A stretch of DNA of 48,107 bases, taken from NCBI GenBank assembly GCA_016280595.1, contig JAEEHB010000036.1, forward strand, positions 1 to 48,107, in the 5' to 3' direction. Origin of the DNA: Clostridiaceae bacterium (GTDB lineage Bacteria > Bacillota > Clostridia > Oscillospirales > Acutalibacteraceae). This document shows positions 43,214 through 48,107 of this stretch, in pieces; the stretch's first letter is position 1; each line of letters starts with the position of its first letter. Position numbers and translations under genes: made by a program. The notes beneath the pieces are model-generated. The model did not search any database. It had not been told where the DNA came from and was given only the letters and a program-made list of their open reading frames with translations.

Positions 43214-44176
43214 ATGAAAACGAAAAGATTTATCGCATTTTTGCTTGCGCTGATTACCGTGATATCGCTGAGTTCCTGCGGCGGAAAAAGTGCATCCGGC
43301 TCAGTGCAGGAAGCGGGCAACAAACTCAGTTTCAAATCCGCAATGAGTTATGACTACCTGAAAACGCTCGACGGCCGGCAGGTAACAATAAACGGCTACC
43401 TTGCCACAAGTTCACCCGCAGACGGCTCATTCATCTTTCTGATGAACCTCCCCTACCAGAGCTGTCCGTTCTGCAAACCGAACACTTCACAGCTTTCCAA
43501 TACGCTTGAGGTGTATCCAAAAAAAGATAAAAGATTTGACTACACCAATCAGGCGGTAAAAGTAACGGGAACGCTCGAAGTTGCACCCGACGAAAGCAAG
43601 GCGTTCACGGATACATTCGGCTACGAATTCAACTTCAAAATAGTCGACGCGGAGTATAAGATACTAAAGCCCGAAGAACTCGGCGAAGAATACGCAATGT
43701 GGTCAAAAATCGCAGAGTCGGATATAGTCAACAAACTTTACGAGATGTATAACTACGTCTGCTTCGTCTGCTCCTGGAACACTTACTCCGTAAAACCCTG
43801 GACAGATGAAAACGGCGAAAAGCACAACGGCTTTTATCTCTGGGATACCGACGCGAAGCATTTTCTTGAAGGGAAAGACGCACAGTATCATTACGGGTAT
43901 GAAGACGGTTACTTTGATAAAATAATCGCTTCAATCAAAGCCGTTGATCCCGATGAATTCGCGGACCTTGTAAAGAATGTTGAGAAATGCAAAGCGCTCT
44001 CCGAAAAAGCGGTGAAAGAACTCTTTGACGGAAACTACACGAAAAAGATGACTTATATAGAGGAATTCGACTGTGAGGACTATGTTTACACCCTTAACAA
44101 AGGCGATGAACTCATGAGCGAATACGACGCGCTTTACAGCGAATTTGCAAACTGGCTCGGCAGCTGGGAAATGTAA
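43214..44176 (+). CDS. lipoprotein with OB-like domain and CxxC motif
   Basis: This 320-residue lipoprotein has a lipobox LSSC (Cys22). Residues about 38-150 form a probable OB-fold: LKTLDGRQVTINGYLA, FIFLMNLPYQSCPFCKPN (Cys84, Cys87) and VKVTGTLEV. The pattern is similar to DUF3299-like domains found beside MacB-type transporters. The second half (about 155-320) is mainly helical, with VCFVCSWNTYSVKPW containing another CxxC and a few His residues. It starts 9 nt after the permease, with a GAGGTGAT site. It is the likely extracytoplasmic metal-binding or redox partner of the permease; this is inference. Confidence 0.75.
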   Translation: MKTKRFIAFLLALITVISLSSCGGKSASGSVQEAGNKLSFKSAMSYDYLKTLDGRQVTINGYLATSSPADGSFIFLMNLPYQSCPFCKPNTSQLSNTLEVYPKKDKRFDYTNQAVKVTGTLEVAPDESKAFTDTFGYEFNFKIVDAEYKILKPEELGEEYAMWSKIAESDIVNKLYEMYNYVCFVCSWNTYSVKPWTDENGEKHNGFYLWDTDAKHFLEGKDAQYHYGYEDGYFDKIIASIKAVDPDEFADLVKNVEKCKALSEKAVKELFDGNYTKKMTYIEEFDCEDYVYTLNKGDELMSEYDALYSEFANWLGSWEM

Positions 44177-44187
44177 TAAAACAAACT

Positions 44188-44216
44188 TCTGCGGCGGGAC
44201 AAAACCCCGCCGCAGA
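44188..44216 (+). terminator. terminator of the metal-trafficking operon
   Basis: TCTGCGGCGGG (44188-44198) and CCCGCCGCAGA (44206-44216) form an 11-bp GC-rich stem with a 7-nt loop, 12 nt after the lipoprotein stop. The tail is only weakly U-rich (TTGGTTTG). Confidence 0.6.
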
Positions 44217-44255
44217 TTGGTTTGAAAGGCATATTCAATTATATAAATAAATATC

Positions 44256-44284
44256 TTGATTTTTCAGCAACAATGTAATATAAT
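44256..44284 (+). promoter_or_regulatory. promoter for tRNA-Pro
   Basis: TTGATT (44256-44261), a 17-nt spacer and TATAAT (44279-44284), the same hexamers as the xpt promoter. Transcription would start near 44291, giving a leader of about 150 nt before the tRNA, unusually long. Confidence 0.65.
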
Positions 44285-44338
44285 AAGCGTTGCCGTATCG
44301 GAAAGACTATAGGCGATCAAGCAACTGTATTCAATAAG

Positions 44339-44450
44339 ATATTTCGGGGTGTAAGAACCTGAAGCTGTGCTTCAGAACCTTGTTACTCGCTACGCTCGTA
44401 ATATGCGCAGCGCTACACCCCTCACCTAAAACTTTATATTTCGGGGTGTA
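44339..44450 (+). other. tRNA leader with repeat of the tRNA 5' end and alternative hairpins
   Basis: ATATTTCGGGGTGTA occurs at 44339-44353 and again at 44436-44450, where it forms the tRNA 5' end. Between them lie a CTGAAGC/GCTTCAG hairpin (44359-44375) and GCGCTACACCCC (44410-44421). The last segment can pair either with the upstream GGGGTGTA (44346-44353, 8 bp) or, over 12 perfect bp, with the tRNA's own 44443-44454. The second fold would hide the RNase P cleavage site. It may be a regulatory leader or the scar of a small insertion. Confidence 0.5.
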
Positions 44451-44517
44451 GCGCAGATGGTAGCGCGCTTGGTTCGGGACCAAGAGGCCGTGGGTTCAAA
44501 TCCCGCCACTCCGACCA
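44442..44517 (+). tRNA. tRNA-Pro (anticodon CGG)
   Basis: A 76-nt cloverleaf with acceptor CGGGGTG/CACTCCG (one G-U), D-arm with GATGGTAGC, anticodon stem CTTGG/CCAAG and loop TTCGGGA (anticodon CGG, reading CCG). The T-arm has GTGGG-TTCAAAT-CCCGC, and the 3' CCA is encoded. A first base of C is usual for bacterial tRNA-Pro. A terminator follows directly. Confidence 0.95.
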
Positions 44518-44556
44518 CTCGGAAAGTCTTATATATCAAGGCTTTCCGAGTTTTTC
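44518..44556 (+). terminator. terminator of tRNA-Pro
   Basis: CTCGGAAAG (44518-44526) and CTTTCCGAG (44542-44550) form a 9-bp stem followed by TTTTTC, starting at the base after the CCA end. Confidence 0.85.
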
Positions 44557-44584
44557 TTTCAAAGTGGTTACCGGGCGCTTTTTA

Positions 44585-44621
44585 GATTTTTAGAAAATCT
44601 TTCTAAAATTTTCTAAAAATC
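44585..44621. repeat. AT-rich inverted repeat
   Basis: GATTTTTAGAAAA (44585-44597) and TTTTCTAAAAATC (44609-44621) are a perfect 13-bp inverted repeat with an 11-nt loop. It sits between the tRNA terminator and gene debris; its function is unknown. Confidence 0.5.
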
Positions 44622-44689
44622 CGCAAGGTTTTACACAAAATAACAGCCGATTTTCTATGTATTTTGCCAAGCGGCTTTTCCTCTGAATC

Positions 44690-44790
44690 ACCCTTCGTTA
44701 CTCTCCGTTTCATCTTCTACCCCATAAATCATAGAATTCAGAATGTCTATTTTTCTGTCATTAAACAGATGAGCATACCATATTTCCGGC
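44690..44790 (-). pseudogene. 3' fragment of an unidentified gene
   Basis: The minus strand reads PEIWYAHLFNDRKIDILNSM, followed by an acidic end and a TGA at 44688-44690. It looks like a real C-terminus, but the frame upstream of about 44790 is only the antisense of the neighbouring fragment. The 5' part is missing, so this is probably gene debris. I cannot assign the family. Confidence 0.35.
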
Positions 44791-45048
44791 GGCTGTGAAT
44801 TCTGGGTGAATGAAGAGAAGCAGATAGGCAGTATCGGCACCAACCTTGCCGAAATCTCTTTCAGAGTTGCCAAAGACGGCTCCATTGACCCGTCCACCGG
44901 TCAGCTGTTTGAGAAGTATAACAGCGGCAGCGAATCCGGCGGCGAGGACGAGCCCGAGCTCAATTTCTTCCAGCGCATCGCGGCGTTTTTCAGCAATCTC
45001 GTTGAGAGAATCTGCGTGTTTTTCGCTTCCCTTTCCCCCAAAGTGTAA
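44773..45048 (+). pseudogene. 3' remnant of a secreted protein gene
   Basis: From the stop at 44770-44772 an open frame of about 91 codons runs to the TAA at 45046-45048. It reads GGCEFWVNEEKQIGSIGTN, continues to a Ser/Gly/Glu linker, and ends with a hydrophobic amphipathic segment, LNFFQRIAAFFSNLVERI. A strong terminator follows. There is no Shine-Dalgarno at the GTG at 44806 and no signal sequence, so this looks like the C-terminal end of a longer exported protein whose 5' part was lost. The end resembles the C-terminus of the surface protein at 25809-28457. Confidence 0.5.
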
Positions 45049-45063
45049 TTTATAACAGATAAT

Positions 45064-45093
45064 GGCTCCTGCCTTTGGCGGGAGCCGTTTTTT
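45064..45093 (+). terminator. terminator of the truncated gene
   Basis: GGCTCCTGCC (45064-45073) and GGCGGGAGCC (45077-45086) form a 10-bp stem with one G-U pair, followed by GTTTTTT. Confidence 0.85.
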
Positions 45094-45121
45094 GCGCCCG
45101 GCGGGGGACAAATACAGATAC

Positions 45122-45157
45122 AAAAAAAGGCAGAACCTGCATTTTACAGATTCTGCC
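45122..45157 (-). terminator. terminator of the hypA operon
   Basis: On the minus strand GGCAGAATCTG and CAGGTTCTGCC form an 11-bp stem with loop TAAAATG, followed by TTTTTTT, 14 nt past the hypA stop. Confidence 0.85.
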
Positions 45158-45170
45158 GTTTTGTTGTGTT

Positions 45171-45539
45171 TTATTCTGCCGCTTCATCCTGCTCAAACAC
45201 GGCGGAGATATCTTTGATGATAACCTGGTCGCCGGTGAGAAGGTATGTATCCGGGCTGCCGCAGTGCGGGCACTTCTTGCCGTATTCGGTTGTGCGGTAG
45301 GTTTCGCCGCAGGCACGGCAATAGGTTCTGCCCTCGATTATTATCATCTCAAGCTCGGCCTCTTCAAGGTATTCCGTCCTTTTTTTTGCCCAGTTGAAAG
45401 CATCGAGAAACAGCTCCGGCACGATGGTGCTCACTTCGCCTATCTCCATCGTGATACCCACAACCTTCTGAGCGTTATTGTCGGCGGCTATTTTGTCCAC
45501 CTGCTCAACGACGTTCATTACAATACCGAGTTCGTGCAT
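45171..45539 (-). CDS. hypA: HypA-type nickel metallochaperone
   Basis: This 122-residue protein has the N-terminal nickel-binding MHELGI (His2, Glu3) and a zinc ribbon CRACGE...CPHCGS (about residues 74-95). HypA delivers nickel to [NiFe]-hydrogenases, together with HypB. The start is ATG at 45539, preceded by AAAAAGG, 4 nt after the stop of the large Fe-S flavoprotein gene; the longer reading would add a non-conserved basic N-terminus. No other hyp gene or hydrogenase is in the window, although the operon continues past the right edge. An acidic tail follows the zinc ribbon. Confidence 0.9.
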   Translation of the reverse strand: MHELGIVMNVVEQVDKIAADNNAQKVVGITMEIGEVSTIVPELFLDAFNWAKKRTEYLEEAELEMIIIEGRTYCRACGETYRTTEYGKKCPHCGSPDTYLLTGDQVIIKDISAVFEQDEAAE

Positions 45540-45543
45540 ATTA

Positions 45544-48107
45544 TCAGCCTTTTTGCGCCTTTTTCCACTCTTTGCGCTTTGCACGCATAATCTTTGCCTC
45601 TTCGGAGCCGGAGTTCGCGATTATCTTGCCTATACGCGAAATCTCGTATTTCATAAGCCCCGTTACCTTGTCCTCGGCTACGCGCATATCCGAGCACTTC
45701 GGGTTATCCCTGACAAGGTGGATTGCGTCAAACTGGCACTTGGTGGTGCACAGGCCGCAGCCGATGCAGAGGTTCGGGTCAACATACGATGCGCCGCAGG
45801 AGAGACATCTTGCCGTCTCGGTCTTTACCTGCTCCTCGGTGAGGGTAAGGTGAAGATCCTTATATGACATTCTGTGGTCTTCGGACTCATCCATACCGGC
45901 TTCCTGTCTGCCGGCTGAATCGTAATCGGGGAAGGTGATGTCATCCTTGTCAAGCGGAGTGTATGCGCGCCTGTTTCTGCCTATGGTCATATCTGCCTTG
46001 GGCCTTACAAAGCGGTGAAGGCTCTCCGCCGCCTCGTGACCTGCCGCGATGGCGTCAATGACAAATTTGGGTCCGGTATAAACATCGCCGCCCACAAAGA
46101 TATCTTCCTCAGCGGTCTGGTAGGTGAATTTGTCGGCTACGGGATAATTGCCGTGCCAGAATTCAACCTTGGTGCCCTCAAGCAGCTTGCCCCATTCGAT
46201 TGCCTGGCCGATTGCGAAAACAATCTTGTCCGCCTTGACCTCGATGGTGTCGTTCTCGTCATACTTCGGGGCAAACTTGCCGTCGGTGTCATAGACGGAA
46301 ACGCAGCGTTTGAAGATGATTCCGGTAACCTTGCCCGATTCATCGGTGAGCACCTCTTTGGGTCCCCAGCTGTTGCAGATTTCGATATCCTCTTCGAGAG
46401 TTTCGGCTATCTCTTCTTTTGATGCGGGCATAATGTCGCGGGATTCGAGTGAGAACATCTTAACGCTTGACGCGCCCAGACGGTGAGCGTTTCTCGCGCA
46501 GTCAACGGCAACATTACCGCCGCCGACCACTACAACATCGCCTGTGAAGTTCTCTCTGTTTTCATAGCTCTTGCGAAGGTATGAAACAGCGATATCGGTG
46601 CCTTCGGCGTTATCGTTTGCAACGCCCGGGCGTCTGCCGCCCTGGCAGCCGATTGCGATATAGAAGGCCTTGTAGCCCTGCTTGCGCAGCTCATCAATGG
46701 TGACATCCTCGCCCACATTGACTCCGCACTTGATTTCCACGCCGAGCTTGCGCAGAACATCTATCTCGGCCTCGATGACATCCTTCTCAAGCTTGTAGCT
46801 CGGGATGCCGTAGGTCAGCATTCCGCCGGGAGTGGGGTTCTTTTCAAATACAGTGGGTGTGTAGCCCATCTCGGCAAGGTAATATGCGGCAGAAAGGCCT
46901 GCGGGGCCGCCGCCGATGATTGCAATCTTGTCATCCCATTTGCCGTAAACGGACTGAACTATCTTTTCGGGAACAAAGCGGTCCTCGCTCCTGAGCTCGA
47001 GGTCAGCCACGAATTTCTTTACTGCGTCGATTGAAACGGGGGCATCCACAAGTCCTCTTGTGCAGGCGTCTTCGCAGCGCTTGTTGCACACGCGGCCGCA
47101 AACTGAGGGGAAGGGATTCTCCGTCTTTATCATAGCAAGCGCTTCGCGGTATTTGCCGTCACGCGCGAGCTTAAGATAGGCCTGGATGGGCACATGGGCG
47201 GGGCAGGCCGCTTTACACGGTGCGCTGCCCTGAGCGTAGGTGTTTGACATAACCTTGGTGTCGCGGTAGTTCTCATCCCAGGCATATTCGCCCCAGCGCA
47301 CCTTGTCGGGAAGGATTGCGTGCTTATACTGAACGGGGGAGCCGTCTTTCTTGCACAGCTTCTGGCCGAGCTTGACAGCGCCTGCCGGGCAGATTTCAAC
47401 GCACTTGCCGCAGGCGACGCACTTCTCGCGGTCAACCTCTGAGGTATAGGCGCTCCTTGAAAGGTAGGGGGTGTTGAAGAGCATTGAGGTCCTGAGCGCG
47501 TTGCAGATGCGGACATTGCAGTTGCAGATATCGAAAATCTTGTTTTCACCGTCGATATTCGTTATCTGGTGTACATATCCGTTCTTTTCGGCGAGCTCAA
47601 ATATCTCGAGGGCGCGTTCTTTGGTGATATAGTGGGCGCGGTGGGTTTCAACGGCGTAATCTGCCATATCGCCCAGCTGCACGCACCAGTCGTTTACATC
47701 GTCGGTACAGCCCTCGTCAAGCACTGCTCTTGAAGCTCTGCAGGAGCAGATGCCGGCGGCGATGTGGCCGTCATATTTTTCAAGCCAGTATGAAATCTTT
47801 TCGAGAGTGATAGATTCCTGCTGAGCGCTGATTGCCTTCTCAACGGGGATAACATGCATGCCGATACCCATACCGCCCGGCGCTACCATGTGGGTGATGC
47901 CGGCAAGGGGAATATAGGTCATTCTCTCAAAAAAGCTGGTTACGGCAGGGTTCTTCTCGATACGGTCAAGCGAGGAGTTGAAAAGCTCCGCCGAGCCGGG
48001 CACGAAGAACGGGAGCCTGTATCTCTTGATTTTGGGGGCATCCTTTATAGGATGATCGTGCTCGAGATTGTGTGTGTAGTTGTCACCGTAATCGTATTCG
48101 ATGATGC
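45544..48107 (-). CDS. multi-cluster Fe-S flavoprotein, NAD(P)-dependent, 5' end outside the window
   Basis: An open frame of at least 853 codons continues without a stop to the window edge, so the start is not seen; a GTG at 48003 is internal. Cys-rich motifs occur near the start (ICSCRAS, CNCNVRIC), then a ferredoxin CVACGKCVEICPAG. A glutamate-synthase small-subunit-like part follows, with Fe-S region CGRVCNKRCEDAC, FAD site IIGGGPAGLSAAYYL, NAD(P) site VVVGGGNVAVDCAR and AIGQ. A C-terminal CIGCGLCTTKCQFDAIH closes it. It moves electrons between NAD(P)H and a ferredoxin-type partner. Coupling to hypA suggests hydrogenase-linked metabolism, which is inference. Confidence 0.85.
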   Translation of the reverse strand, partial: IIEYDYGDNYTHNLEHDHPIKDAPKIKRYRLPFFVPGSAELFNSSLDRIEKNPAVTSFFERMTYIPLAGITHMVAPGGMGIGMHVIPVEKAISAQQESITLEKISYWLEKYDGHIAAGICSCRASRAVLDEGCTDDVNDWCVQLGDMADYAVETHRAHYITKERALEIFELAEKNGYVHQITNIDGENKIFDICNCNVRICNALRTSMLFNTPYLSRSAYTSEVDREKCVACGKCVEICPAGAVKLGQKLCKKDGSPVQYKHAILPDKVRWGEYAWDENYRDTKVMSNTYAQGSAPCKAACPAHVPIQAYLKLARDGKYREALAMIKTENPFPSVCGRVCNKRCEDACTRGLVDAPVSIDAVKKFVADLELRSEDRFVPEKIVQSVYGKWDDKIAIIGGGPAGLSAAYYLAEMGYTPTVFEKNPTPGGMLTYGIPSYKLEKDVIEAEIDVLRKLGVEIKCGVNVGEDVTIDELRKQGYKAFYIAIGCQGGRRPGVANDNAEGTDIAVSYLRKSYENRENFTGDVVVVGGGNVAVDCARNAHRLGASSVKMFSLESRDIMPASKEEIAETLEEDIEICNSWGPKEVLTDESGKVTGIIFKRCVSVYDTDGKFAPKYDENDTIEVKADKIVFAIGQAIEWGKLLEGTKVEFWHGNYPVADKFTYQTAEEDIFVGGDVYTGPKFVIDAIAAGHEAAESLHRFVRPKADMTIGRNRRAYTPLDKDDITFPDYDSAGRQEAGMDESEDHRMSYKDLHLTLTEEQVKTETARCLSCGASYVDPNLCIGCGLCTTKCQFDAIHLVRDNPKCSDMRVAEDKVTGLMKYEISRIGKIIANSGSEEAKIMRAKRKEWKKAQKG

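Noticed and set aside
44345-44421. tRNA pseudogene upstream of tRNA-Pro
   Set aside because: Ends pair like an acceptor stem and the length is about 77 nt, but there is no T-arm, no anticodon arm of proper size and no CCA.
1-48107. CRISPR array, rRNA operon, insertion sequence or prophage
   Set aside because: No regularly spaced repeats, rRNA sequence, transposase, integrase or phage structural gene was found.

Overview
The window looks like a chromosomal segment of an uncultured, anaerobic gut-type Clostridia (Firmicutes), most likely from the Oscillospirales/Ruminococcaceae neighbourhood. The evidence is classical Firmicutes gene orders (lepA-hemW, gdpP-rplI-dnaB, tilS-hpt-ftsH), purine-rich Shine-Dalgarno sites, sigma-A type promoters, lipobox lipoproteins, an FMN riboswitch in front of an ECF S-component gene, and secreted carbohydrate-related proteins. 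The taxon is inferred from gene content only.

Layout. 1-308: gene-free, two structured repeat-like elements. 309-1789 (minus): N-acetylneuraminate lyase family protein and a DUF218/YdcF membrane protein, divergent from a GPH-family sugar:cation symporter. The symporter is followed by lepA and hemW (1921-6431). 6486-12136 (plus): xanthine phosphoribosyltransferase with a complete BMP-type nucleoside ABC transporter. 12198-24275 (minus): a long housekeeping block read from a promoter at 24343-24371, in the order RNase J, GdpP, bL9, DnaB, TilS, Hpt, FtsH, Tgt, YajC and a GtrA-like protein with an Ala/Glu tail. 24428-28457: a secreted GH5 glycosidase divergent from a large repeat-rich surface protein. 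28515-30966 (minus): lipoprotein cyclophilin, SecB-like protein and a ceramidase-like hydrolase. 31092-32867 (plus): BirA, a lipoprotein and an Sfp-type phosphopantetheinyl transferase. 32905-33308: gene-free and repeat-like. 33382-37081 (minus): pyridoxal kinase, ThyA, DHFR, IMP dehydrogenase. 37309-39966 (plus): a second, secreted ceramidase-like hydrolase and a secreted esterase. 40076-40912 (minus): RibU with FMN riboswitch. 40946-44176 (plus): a probable metal-handling operon. 44256-44562: tRNA-Pro with an unusual leader. 44690-45095: gene debris. 45171-48107 (minus): HypA and a large Fe-S flavoprotein that runs off the window.

Themes. Nucleotide salvage and one-carbon metabolism recur (xpt, nucleoside ABC transporter, hpt, guaB, thyA, DHFR). 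The most interesting locus is the four-gene operon at 40946-44176: a Cys-rich small membrane protein, an ABC ATPase, a MacB/FtsX-type permease with a His/Glu-only extracellular stretch, and a lipoprotein with a CxxC motif. It looks like a transition-metal (probably zinc) trafficking system and has a palindrome at its predicted transcription start. Next is the tRNA-Pro leader, which carries a copy of the tRNA 5' end and can form two mutually exclusive hairpins, one of which sequesters the tRNA 5' end.
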